From NCBI GenBank assembly GCA_016219185.1, contig JACRBZ010000070.1, forward strand, positions 1 to 64,000: a DNA stretch of 64,000 bases, in the 5' to 3' direction. Shown piece by piece: positions 26,686-34,307 of the stretch. Both the position numbers and the translations under genes were made by a program. Position 1 is the stretch's first letter, and every line of letters begins with the position of its first letter. Below the pieces are notes generated by a model. The model worked only from the letters and a program-made list of their open reading frames with translations. It was not told the origin of the DNA and searched no databases. The DNA comes from Deltaproteobacteria bacterium. GTDB taxonomy: Bacteria > Desulfobacterota > Desulfobacteria > Desulfobacterales > Desulfatirhabdiaceae.

Positions 26686-28287
26686 TCAGGACTCCACGGT
26701 TCGCCCCTTGAGGGCAAAAATACCCTGGGGTCGTTTTTGAATGAATACGATAATAAAGACCAGAATGGCGATCTTGGCAATCACCGCGCCGGACCAGCCT
26801 TCCAGAAATTTGCTGAACACGCCAAGACCCAGCGCGGCCCATACGGCTCCGGCCAGTTGTCCGACCCCGCCAAGCACCACGACCATAAAGGAGTCGACAA
26901 TGTAATTCTGGCCCATATCCGGCCCGACATTGGATACCTGGGTGAGCGCCACGCCGCCAAGACCTGCGATACCGGCGCCGAGCCCAAAGGCAAGGGTGTC
27001 GATTCTGCCGGTCGGCACACCGACGCAACCGGACATGGAGCGATTCTGGGTAACGGCACGAATAAAGAGACCCAGACGGGTCAGGTTGAGAATCGCCCAC
27101 ATGCCGGCAAGTACGGCAACGGCAAAACCGATGATGACAATCCGGTTCCAGGGCAGAACCAGATTGGGCAGAAGGGCGATACCTCCGGACATCCATGTCG
27201 GGTTGGCGACTTCCACGTTCTGAGCGCCAAAGAATGTGCGAACCGTTTGAATGAGAAAGAGCGACAGGCCCCAGGTGGCAAGCAGGGTTTCCAGCGGTCT
27301 GCCGTAGAGATGTCGGATGACCAGACGCTCAAGGATCATGCCGATAAGGGCCGCGGCAAGAAAGCCACAGGGAAGCGCGGCCGGCAGATACCAGTCGATC
27401 CATTCGGGAAAATGGAGGCGGAAAAAAGACTGAACAACATAGGTGGCGTAGGCGCCGATCATCAGCAATTCGCCGTGGGCCATGTTGATGATGCCCATGA
27501 CGCCATAAGTGATTGCAAGACCCATGGCCGCAAGGAGCAATAAAGAGCCGAGTGAAAGCCCGGTGAAGATCCGGTCGAGATTTTCGCCGAAAGCCAGTTT
27601 GCGTTCAATTTCCTTCAGGGAAACCGTGGCAGCAGACCGCACCGCAGCATCCGGCTCCTGCCAGACGCCGCCGTTTTTGACCAGCAGTGCGGACAGCAAC
27701 TGACGGGTAGCGGGAGTCGCCTCATTTTTGAGATCCTCCACGGCCCGCAGACGAACCTTCGCATCGGAAGCACCCAGAGATGCTATGCTGCGGGCAATCA
27801 TGAGGCGGGTTTTGATTTCCGGATCCGTTTCTTTTTGCAATGCCTTTTCGATCAGGAAAAGGCTGTCGAGGGTCGCGTTTTTCGCCAGATACCCGGCGGA
27901 ATTCAGACGCGTTTTCTTATCGGCGGCAAAAAGATTCAAGGAAGACAGGGTCGCAGAAATGATTCGCCGTATGCGGTTGTTGATGGTAATCTTCTCCGGG
28001 GTTTCGGGAGCAGCTTCAATTTTTTCACCACTCACGGCATCACGTGCCGTATCGCCATCAATGATGACCAGGCGGCTGCCCGCCGATGCAAGCCGGCCTT
28101 CTGAAAGCGCTTGCAGGATCGTCAGGGCCTCGGCCGGAGCCTCCTCGACGAGTTGGCTGATGGCGCTGATCTTTTCATCCGAATCGCCGCCGGCAAGACG
28201 GGCGCTCAGGTCGCTGTCCAGCGCGATAGCCGGCCGGGCAGCAAGGCATAAACAGATCAGGGTGAGAAATAGCGTTACAACGCGCAT
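26686..28287 (-). CDS. urtB: Urea ABC transporter permease UrtB
   Basis: A 533-residue LivH-type permease with the long N-terminal extracytoplasmic region seen in proteobacterial UrtB. A signal peptide-like start (MRVVTLFLTLICLCLAARPAIA) is followed by about 230 residues of helical HEAT-like sequence (DPEIKTRLMIARSIASLGASDAKVRLRAVEDL), then the membrane permease part (GLAITYGVMGIINMAHGELLMIGAYATYVVQ, RAVTQNRSMSGCVGVPTGRID). The ATG at 28287 is preferred over 28338 because GGAG lies seven bases upstream and the signal peptide then begins at residue 1. Confidence 0.93.
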   Translation of the reverse strand: MRVVTLFLTLICLCLAARPAIALDSDLSARLAGGDSDEKISAISQLVEEAPAEALTILQALSEGRLASAGSRLVIIDGDTARDAVSGEKIEAAPETPEKITINNRIRRIISATLSSLNLFAADKKTRLNSAGYLAKNATLDSLFLIEKALQKETDPEIKTRLMIARSIASLGASDAKVRLRAVEDLKNEATPATRQLLSALLVKNGGVWQEPDAAVRSAATVSLKEIERKLAFGENLDRIFTGLSLGSLLLLAAMGLAITYGVMGIINMAHGELLMIGAYATYVVQSFFRLHFPEWIDWYLPAALPCGFLAAALIGMILERLVIRHLYGRPLETLLATWGLSLFLIQTVRTFFGAQNVEVANPTWMSGGIALLPNLVLPWNRIVIIGFAVAVLAGMWAILNLTRLGLFIRAVTQNRSMSGCVGVPTGRIDTLAFGLGAGIAGLGGVALTQVSNVGPDMGQNYIVDSFMVVVLGGVGQLAGAVWAALGLGVFSKFLEGWSGAVIAKIAILVFIIVFIQKRPQGIFALKGRTVES

Positions 28288-28367
28288 ACGGTTACTCCAA
28301 TCGGCAAGGGCAGCTAATGCCCTTGCCGCGAATGTCATGCGTACGATTGAAATGATATGGACAGAAA

Positions 28368-29636
28368 TCAGATACCGTCCGGCTCATCTTTTTTCTGATC
28401 GTTTCCGGGAATATAAGGACTCCATGGTTCGGCCTTGACAGGTCCCTTGGTCTTCCAGACAACATTGAACTGACCGTCAGCCCGTATTTCGCCGATGAAA
28501 ACAGGCTTATGCAGATGGTGATTTTTTTCGTCCATCTTGATCGAAAATCCCGATGGCGCCTGGAAGCTCTGACCACTCATCGCGGCGATTACTTTATCGA
28601 CATCTGTTGACTTGGCCTTTTCAACCGCCTGTTTCCACATATGCAGGCCGATATAGGTTGCCTCCATGGGGTCGTTGGTCACAACTTTCTCGGCGTTTGG
28701 CAATTTCTGCTTTTTTGCCCATTCCTGATACATCGTGATGAATTTGGTGTTTTCGCCATTTTTCAGCGTCATGAAGTAATTCCATGCGGCAAGATGGCCA
28801 ACCAGCGGTTTTGTATCGACACCCCTCAGCTCTTCCTCTCCAACGGAAAACGCCACAACCGGAACGTCGGTAGCTTTCAGGCCGGCATTGCCCAGCTCTT
28901 TATAGAAAGGTACGTTCGAGTCGCCATTGATGGTGGAGATCACACAGGTTTTCTTCCCTTCGCTGGCGAACTTTTTAATGTTGGCGATAATGGTTTGATA
29001 GTCATTGTGACCGAACGGTGTATAATCCTCCATGATGTCTGTTTCCGAAACGCCCTTTGATTTCAGGAAGGCGCGGAGAATTTTATTGGTCGTTCGGGGA
29101 TATACATAGTCGGTGCCCAGAAGAACAAATCGCTTGGCACCGCCGCCGTCTTCACTCATCAGATACTCAACTGCGGGAATGGCCTGTTGATTCGGTGCAG
29201 CCCCGGTATAGAACACATTCTTCTCAAGCTCCTCGCCCTCATACTGTAACGGGTAGAAAAGCAATCCGTTCAATTCCTTGAAAACGGGCAGAACAGATTT
29301 ACGGGAAACCGAGGTCCAGCAACCGAATACCACGGCGACTTTATCCTGGGTCAGAAGCTGGCGGGCTTTTTCGGCAAAAAGCGGCCAGTTCGAGGCTGGA
29401 TCAACCACTACCGGTTCAAGCTGTTTACCCAGAACGCCGCCCTTGGCATTGATATCTGCAATGGTCATCAGCGCGGTTTCCTTCAAAGCGGTTTCCGAGA
29501 TGGCCATGGTGCCGGAAAGAGAATGCAGGATGCCAACCTTGATGGTATCGGCTGCATAAGACGTGTGGGCAGTCAACCCGGCCAGTGTGCCGACTGCCAA
29601 TGAGAGGAATAGTTTCAGTACTGTTCTGCGTTGCAT
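28368..29636 (-). CDS. urtA: Urea ABC transporter substrate-binding protein UrtA
   Basis: A 422-residue periplasmic binding protein that delivers urea to UrtBC. The N-terminus MQRRTVLKLFLSLAVGTLAGL has a twin-arginine-like motif, then a cleavage region near TSYAADT. Family blocks: IKVGILHSLSGTMAISE, VFGCWTSVSRKSVLPVF, LLFYPLQYEGEE, GTDYVYPRTTNKIL and GHLAAWNYF. AAGGAG lies ten bases before the ATG. First gene of the operon, 79 bases downstream of a sigma-54-type promoter. Confidence 0.96.
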   Translation of the reverse strand: MQRRTVLKLFLSLAVGTLAGLTAHTSYAADTIKVGILHSLSGTMAISETALKETALMTIADINAKGGVLGKQLEPVVVDPASNWPLFAEKARQLLTQDKVAVVFGCWTSVSRKSVLPVFKELNGLLFYPLQYEGEELEKNVFYTGAAPNQQAIPAVEYLMSEDGGGAKRFVLLGTDYVYPRTTNKILRAFLKSKGVSETDIMEDYTPFGHNDYQTIIANIKKFASEGKKTCVISTINGDSNVPFYKELGNAGLKATDVPVVAFSVGEEELRGVDTKPLVGHLAAWNYFMTLKNGENTKFITMYQEWAKKQKLPNAEKVVTNDPMEATYIGLHMWKQAVEKAKSTDVDKVIAAMSGQSFQAPSGFSIKMDEKNHHLHKPVFIGEIRADGQFNVVWKTKGPVKAEPWSPYIPGNDQKKDEPDGI

Positions 29637-29725
29637 TTTTTTGTTTCTCCTTATTGTTCAGAAGTGAATAAAAAAAACCGGCAAGAGGCTTTATCCAGCC
29701 GATGTGTCCGTATGAATTTTCTTAA

Positions 29726-29742
29726 AGCAATAATTGAGCCAA
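29726..29742 (-). promoter_or_regulatory. Sigma-54 type -24/-12 promoter of the urt-ure operon
   Basis: On the minus strand the sequence is TTGGCTC, AATTA, TTGCT. It matches the RpoN consensus with GG (at 29739-29740) and GC (29727-29728) separated by exactly the required spacing (TGGC, 7 bases, TTGC). Transcription would begin near 29715 and leave a leader of about 80 bases before urtA. Sigma-54 control fits nitrogen-limited induction through NtrC, but no clear NtrC site was found in the A+T-rich DNA upstream. Confidence 0.65.
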
Positions 29743-30056
29743 CCTATATATAACTGATAATAATTATATAACTAATTTGATTTACATGAAATATAAAACA
29801 ATAATAAACTGTAATATTAGAAATAAAGAAATAAAATATCCATTTTCGTAATTTAAATTTTTTTTATTTACATTATTGTATCTGTCATTCAGCGAATGAG
29901 ATCGAAAAAATACGAGGAAGGATTTAATTTCAAGCAGAACCTCTTTGTTATACTTTATGGCTTTACAAGCTGCCCAGTTCTTGAGGGGGAAACTACATAT
30001 TGTAGGCAGTGCAGTTTTGCGACAGGAAAGAGAAATCCGATAAAGGAGTTCCGGGC
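29743..30056. other. A+T-rich intergenic DNA upstream of the urea operon
   Basis: About 310 bases without a convincing gene. The part at 29743-29890 is very A+T-rich and could carry enhancer-binding sites, though none is recognisable. A small open frame beginning at 29896 encodes a Cys-containing peptide (FTSCPVLEGETTYCRQCSFATGK) that I do not recognise and that runs into the ferredoxin remnant in another frame. Confidence 0.4.
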
Positions 30057-30167
30057 ATGCAAAGTTCGAAGACCAGTGCGATACTGCCTGAAGGAGGACC
30101 AAAAGAGTGTGCCGAGGAGGTTATCGATACCTGCCCGGTATCCTGCATCCATTGGAATGAAGAATGA
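30057..30167 (+). pseudogene. Ferredoxin C-terminal remnant
   Basis: The frame from ATG 30057 reads 36 residues ending ILPEGGPKECAEEVIDTCPVSCIHWNEE, which matches the C-terminal third of single-cluster bacterial ferredoxins, including the last cluster Cys in DTCPV. The N-terminal CxxCxxC half that should precede it is missing: the same frame is closed by TAG at 30003, and neighbouring frames do not supply it. AAAGGAG lies before the ATG, so a 36-residue peptide could be made, but it could not hold a cluster alone. Most likely a decayed ferredoxin gene. Confidence 0.5.
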
Positions 30168-30315
30168 TCAATAGTTCCCGGCTGATGATCAACAAGAAAT
30201 TGCCCTGATGATGTTAAAAATTTCCGCGCGAATACCCTATATATTCAGGAACCGGAAATCATCAATGCCCGGTGAAACAAGAGGGGTTGCCATGTCATTG
30301 CCACCGCGACCCGAA

Positions 30316-32079
30316 TCAATTTCCCAATTGCCGCTTGATCGTAGTCCAGAGTTTTCGCCTGCGGCTGTGTTCAAATTGCCATTGATCGATGATTTGTTGA
30401 TAGGCTTCGGGATTAAGCTCTTTGACGACAGCCAGCCAGCGGACATGCAGGTTGTAATTGGAACCGATCACGACTATGGGGCTTGGAACCATTTTGGGAG
30501 CATATTTGATCCAACATTCCATAATAATGGGAAGATGGTTTTCGCCCATCATTTTCTTGAGCCATTCCCGCCGGCTGTTGTTGTGGGATTTGTCGCCGAT
30601 GATGCTGGCGGTACATGTCTGAACCACCTGGGGAAAACGGGTTTTGATATCGGTCAGTTCCGCCATATCCCGGGTCAGAACAAAAAAAGCCTGTTTCTGA
30701 TCCATAAACGCCTTGAGATTGGACTGAATGAATATCAGCCATTCCTGCAGTTTTGCTGAAAACCAGGGCTTTCCCTTGGCATCGTCCAGCCCGGCTTCAA
30801 TCAGCCAGTTTATCCAGCAGTCGGAGAGGTTTTTTACCCTTCCCGGTTTAAAACCCAGGGCAACGGAAAGGACGTGCTGCTGCCAGGCCTCCAGCAGACC
30901 GGACACGGCGGGTAAACCGGTTTGGTGAACCAGTCCGGCCACGCTGTCCCAGTCAAAGGGATTCTGGTAGGTGATCTGCTGAAACCGAACCACCTGGTTG
31001 CGTTCGACCCAGCCGATTTTTTCGGTGGCACGGGTCCAGTCCTGGAGAATCGTTGAAATCGCTTCATCCGGATAGTGATGAATGCCGCGTTTAACGGCTG
31101 CGGCCAGAAGGTGGATTTCCGGATCCCAGGAAGCGATTTCTCCTTCCTGAACAGCGTAACTGGTCACAATAAGATTGCAGACTTTTTCCGCCGCTTCCCA
31201 CTGATTGTTTTTGAGAAGGTTTTTTAAAGGGGGAACCCCGTACAGCCAGTTTTCATTCATGAGTTTTAAACAGTTATCGAGATAAACCCGCGTGTCGAAC
31301 CGACGCGACAGGCTCAGGTATATCTGATGCCAGAACGAGTCCACATGGTTTAACCGGCTTTCCCACACCGGATCCTCTTCGTGCAGCTTGATATCATCAA
31401 AAACCTGTTTCTGATGATCCTCGGGCAGGGATTCAAAGAAATAGATCACCCCCTGGCTGCTCAACTGAATGATTTTTAAAAGTTTTTCTATAAGGTTCAA
31501 TCGGTTGATGAATTGTTCCGGGGTTGGGGATGTCATCCATGTCCATTTTAAAATGCACTGGGTGGCAAATGTCCCGAGCACGCATCCTTTTTTTTCAAGG
31601 TTCATCCAATCCGGATAATCCTTCATGTTTTTTTCAATTCCGACAATGGCATTCATAAAAATGTCGGGGTCCGCCGCATTGAGGGGGGCTATTCTTTCGA
31701 CCAGGGGAAGAAGATACCGGCAGACTTCTTCCAGATCATCCGCAAACTGGGTATTGTTGAAAATCGGTGATTCCCATGTATGCTGGCGATAGGCGTATTC
31801 CCCGTCTTCATCACCGATTTTGGCGACAATACTGTTCCAGAGGTCCCAGAGACGTAGCCATTGTTGAATGATTTTTGCATCCGGGGAAACGATTTTTTTG
31901 GATTTGGCGCGGACCGAGGGAATGAGTCGGACAACGGTATCTGCCGTGCCCCCATCCAGGCGGGACAGCAGCACTTCCAGATGGTCGGGATTGAGGATGG
32001 AAAATGCAGCATCGAATACTTTTGCGAGCTCATCATACGTCAATGCTTCCAGCAGCCGATATCCAATCTTTCTTTTCAT
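30316..32079 (-). CDS. Conserved-looking protein of unknown function (587 residues)
   Basis: I do not recognise this family. The protein is 587 residues, predicted mostly helical, soluble, with no signal peptide or membrane segment. It is rich in Trp and charged residues, begins MKRKIGYRLLEALTYDELAKVFDAAF and ends with a basic tail (HSRRRKLWTTIKRQ). A GGAG site lies eight bases upstream of ATG 32079. It follows the DsrE-like gene on the same strand by 50 bases and probably shares its transcript. Codon use looks like that of the neighbours and the frame is uninterrupted, so it is a real gene. Helical-repeat scaffold is a guess only. Confidence 0.8.
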   Translation of the reverse strand: MKRKIGYRLLEALTYDELAKVFDAAFSILNPDHLEVLLSRLDGGTADTVVRLIPSVRAKSKKIVSPDAKIIQQWLRLWDLWNSIVAKIGDEDGEYAYRQHTWESPIFNNTQFADDLEEVCRYLLPLVERIAPLNAADPDIFMNAIVGIEKNMKDYPDWMNLEKKGCVLGTFATQCILKWTWMTSPTPEQFINRLNLIEKLLKIIQLSSQGVIYFFESLPEDHQKQVFDDIKLHEEDPVWESRLNHVDSFWHQIYLSLSRRFDTRVYLDNCLKLMNENWLYGVPPLKNLLKNNQWEAAEKVCNLIVTSYAVQEGEIASWDPEIHLLAAAVKRGIHHYPDEAISTILQDWTRATEKIGWVERNQVVRFQQITYQNPFDWDSVAGLVHQTGLPAVSGLLEAWQQHVLSVALGFKPGRVKNLSDCWINWLIEAGLDDAKGKPWFSAKLQEWLIFIQSNLKAFMDQKQAFFVLTRDMAELTDIKTRFPQVVQTCTASIIGDKSHNNSRREWLKKMMGENHLPIIMECWIKYAPKMVPSPIVVIGSNYNLHVRWLAVVKELNPEAYQQIIDQWQFEHSRRRKLWTTIKRQLGN

Positions 32080-32129
32080 TCATTTATCTCCGGAAAAAAC
32101 GATTCATGGCCTCTGACCCCTGGTTCCCG

Positions 32130-32489
32130 TTACAGACTGATGACCGATCCATTGCAGGAAAGCTCAATCAGTTCGGCGCCGGTGGCCATTCTTGCGCCTT
32201 TGATCAGATCCTGGGCACTGATTTTGCGGGATACCGCACAGGGGGTGCATACCAGAATCGGCACTTCATATTCCTGAAGGTAGGACAGATGATCATCCGC
32301 GGCATCGCCGGTGGCTGCCCGCAAATGCGCGGACATGCCTTCCTTGGCCAGATACACGCCTTCATCCAGAAGAAAAAGGGTCGTATTTTTCCCCTGTTTT
32401 TTGGCGGTGGCGGCCAGAAAAAAAGCCCGGGTTGCCCGGTTGGGATTATCGGTTCCACATGAAAGTACAATTACCATATTTTCCGTCAT
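32130..32489 (-). CDS. DsrE-family protein
   Basis: A 119-residue single-domain protein of the DsrE/YchN fold, a group including sulfur carriers. It begins MTENMVIVLSCGTDNPNRATRAFFLAATAKKQGK and has LFLLDEGVYLAKEG and the Cys pair region ILVCTPCAVSRKI, which contains a candidate persulfide-carrying Cys, then ATGAELIELSCNG. AGGAGAG precedes ATG 32489; the open frame upstream to 32615 is not supported. In a sulfur-metabolising organism it may take part in sulfur relay, but many DsrE-fold proteins have unknown roles. It leads the short operon with the 587-residue protein and is divergent from mtnA. Confidence 0.9.
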   Translation of the reverse strand: MTENMVIVLSCGTDNPNRATRAFFLAATAKKQGKNTTLFLLDEGVYLAKEGMSAHLRAATGDAADDHLSYLQEYEVPILVCTPCAVSRKISAQDLIKGARMATGAELIELSCNGSVISL

Positions 32490-32662
32490 TTGCTCTCTCC
32501 TATGTTTTCGGGTTATTGCCCTGTCCGAGGGTATCCAGTCTGGCAATTTGAACACAGTTGTGATAAGATCCTTCCAAATGGTTTTTCCTATACCATCAAA
32601 CCCGGGTCGAATCAATGGTATTCACCATGATTCTGAACAGATACTTTAAGCTTCAGGTAAAC

Positions 32663-33775
32663 ATGATTCCCGATACGATTTATACCCGGCCGATCTGGCT
32701 GGACAGTGACCATCAAACCTTGAAAGTCATCGATCAGAGACTGCTTCCCCATACCGTTAACGTGCTGAACCTGAAAACAGCCGATGATGTCATCATGGCC
32801 ATTGGCGACATGGTGGTCAGGGGCGCGCCCCTGATTGGCGTTACGGCTGCCTACGGGGTTTATCTTTCCGTGGTGAATTCAAAAACGCAGGATGATCCGG
32901 ATAATTATCTGAAGCAGGAATGCAGCCGCATCAAGTCCAGCCGTCCGACTGCGGTAAATCTGTTTTGGGCTGTGGACCGCATGCTGGAAAGGATTTCCGG
33001 CGTAAAAACCCTTTCGGCTAAAATTGAAGCCGCAAGACAAGAGGCGGAAAGCATCACGGAGGCCGAGGTTGAAAACTGCCGCCGAATCGGTATTCATGGG
33101 CTTTCGCTGCTTCAGGCAATCGCGGCCGAAAAGCCGGGAAAACCCCTTCAAGTGCTTACGCACTGCAATGCCGGATGGCTGGCCTGCGTGGAGCATGGAA
33201 CTGCCACGGCCCCGATATATGCTGCTTTTGACGCCGGCATGGATATTCATGTGTGGGTGGATGAGACCCGGCCCCTGAATCAGGGCGCCCGGCTGACCGC
33301 CTGGGAACTGGGGCAGCGCGGGGTCAGCCATACGGTGATTACGGATAATGCCGGGGGTCACCTCATGCAGCACGGCCTGGTGGATATGGTGATTGTCGGC
33401 TCGGACCGGGCAACCCGGACAGGGGATATCGCCAATAAGATCGGAACCTATCTTAAAGCACTGGCGGCAAGGGACAACAACGTTCCGTTTTACGTGGCGC
33501 TGCCGTCCAGCACATTTGACTGGAGCCTGACCAATGGGCTGACGGACATCCCCATCGAAGTTCGAAATCCGGATGAAGTCCGGTATGTTCAGGGATTGGC
33601 TGGCAATGCCCTTTCCCGAATTCTGGTTCCGCCCGAGAACAGTCCGGCTGCCAATTACGCATTTGATGTAACGCCGGCAAGGCTCATTACCGGTCTAATT
33701 ACCGAAAGAGGCATCTGTAGATCCAATGAGGCCGATATCCTGAGACTTTTTCCCGAGCATTCTCAAGGCATATGA
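32663..33775 (+). CDS. mtnA: S-methyl-5-thioribose-1-phosphate isomerase
   Basis: Converts methylthioribose-1-phosphate to methylthioribulose-1-phosphate in methionine salvage; homologues also act on 5-deoxyribose-1-phosphate. The start at ATG 32663 (MIPDTIYTRPIWLD) gives 370 residues, slightly longer than usual; an upstream ATG at 32630 is possible. Motifs: VRGAPLIGVTAAYG, the catalytic Cys in THCNAGWLA, DETRPLNQGARLTAWEL, ITDNAGGHLM, the catalytic Asp in VGSDRATRTGDIANKIGTY and FYVALPSSTFD. The remaining salvage genes are not nearby, so the enzyme may mainly remove by-products of radical SAM chemistry (inference). Confidence 0.93.
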   Translation: MIPDTIYTRPIWLDSDHQTLKVIDQRLLPHTVNVLNLKTADDVIMAIGDMVVRGAPLIGVTAAYGVYLSVVNSKTQDDPDNYLKQECSRIKSSRPTAVNLFWAVDRMLERISGVKTLSAKIEAARQEAESITEAEVENCRRIGIHGLSLLQAIAAEKPGKPLQVLTHCNAGWLACVEHGTATAPIYAAFDAGMDIHVWVDETRPLNQGARLTAWELGQRGVSHTVITDNAGGHLMQHGLVDMVIVGSDRATRTGDIANKIGTYLKALAARDNNVPFYVALPSSTFDWSLTNGLTDIPIEVRNPDEVRYVQGLAGNALSRILVPPENSPAANYAFDVTPARLITGLITERGICRSNEADILRLFPEHSQGI

Positions 33776-33785
33776 GAAATAATCC

Positions 33786-33814
33786 TTGACATCTATCGGA
33801 AATATCACTTAAAT
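33786..33814 (+). promoter_or_regulatory. Predicted promoter of ahbB, giving a leaderless start
   Basis: TTGACA (33786-33791, perfect -35) is followed after exactly 17 bases by TTAAAT (33809-33814, 4 of 6 matches to the -10). Transcription would begin at about 33820-33822, at the ahbB ATG itself, and no ribosome site precedes that ATG. Confidence 0.45.
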
Positions 33815-33821
33815 CGCCCCC

Positions 33822-34307
33822 ATGCTGACAGATCTGGAAAAAAAAATCATCACCGCCATTCAGGACGACATTCCCATTACCGCTCGCCCGTTTAAGGCCA
33901 TTTCCGAAAACATCGGGATTTCTGAAACAGATTTTCTGAAATCCCTTCAGGATCTGTGCAACCGGGGCGTTATCCGTCGGTTGGGTGCCACCCTTCGTCA
34001 TCAGAAATCCGGATATGAGGCCAATGCCATGACCGCCTGGCAGGTGGAAGAAGATCGGGTGGAAGAAGTGGGACGAAAAATGGCCTCGTTTCGGGAAGTC
34101 TCCCATTGTTACCGTCGAAATCCCAGCAGCCAATGGCCGTATAATCTCTATACGATGATTCATGCCCGCGATGAAGCCGTCTGCGAGGGAATCGCCCGCA
34201 GAATCTCCCTGGCCACCGCCGTCACTTCCTATAAACTTCTTTTCAGCCGCAGGGAATTAAAGAAAACATCCATGGAATATTTCCCGAACGGCAATGAAGA
34301 TGGATAA
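33822..34307 (+). CDS. ahbB: Siroheme decarboxylase subunit AhbB-like (Lrp/AsnC fold)
   Basis: A 161-residue protein of the AhbA/AhbB (NirD/L-like) family, which decarboxylates siroheme to didecarboxysiroheme in the alternative haem pathway of sulfate reducers and archaea. The N-terminal winged helix (LTDLEKKIITAIQDDIPIT...) is followed by the family signatures VIRRLGATLRHQKSGYEANAMTAW, REVSHCYRRN with the haem-side His, and WPYNLYTMIHARDE, then LFSRRELKKTSMEYF, all typical of AhbB. No AhbA, AhbC or AhbD is next to it. It overlaps a B12/radical SAM gene by 14 bases. Confidence 0.9.
   Translation: MLTDLEKKIITAIQDDIPITARPFKAISENIGISETDFLKSLQDLCNRGVIRRLGATLRHQKSGYEANAMTAWQVEEDRVEEVGRKMASFREVSHCYRRNPSSQWPYNLYTMIHARDEAVCEGIARRISLATAVTSYKLLFSRRELKKTSMEYFPNGNEDG

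Noticed and set aside
25508-27196. 562-residue version of UrtC
   Set aside because: The N-terminal 170 residues lie inside urtB in another frame; the permease sequence begins at ATG 26683, two bases after the urtB stop.
29896-30174. 92-residue Cys-containing small protein
   Set aside because: No family recognised; its second half is out of frame with the ferredoxin-like sequence in the same DNA, so it is kept only as part of the decayed region.
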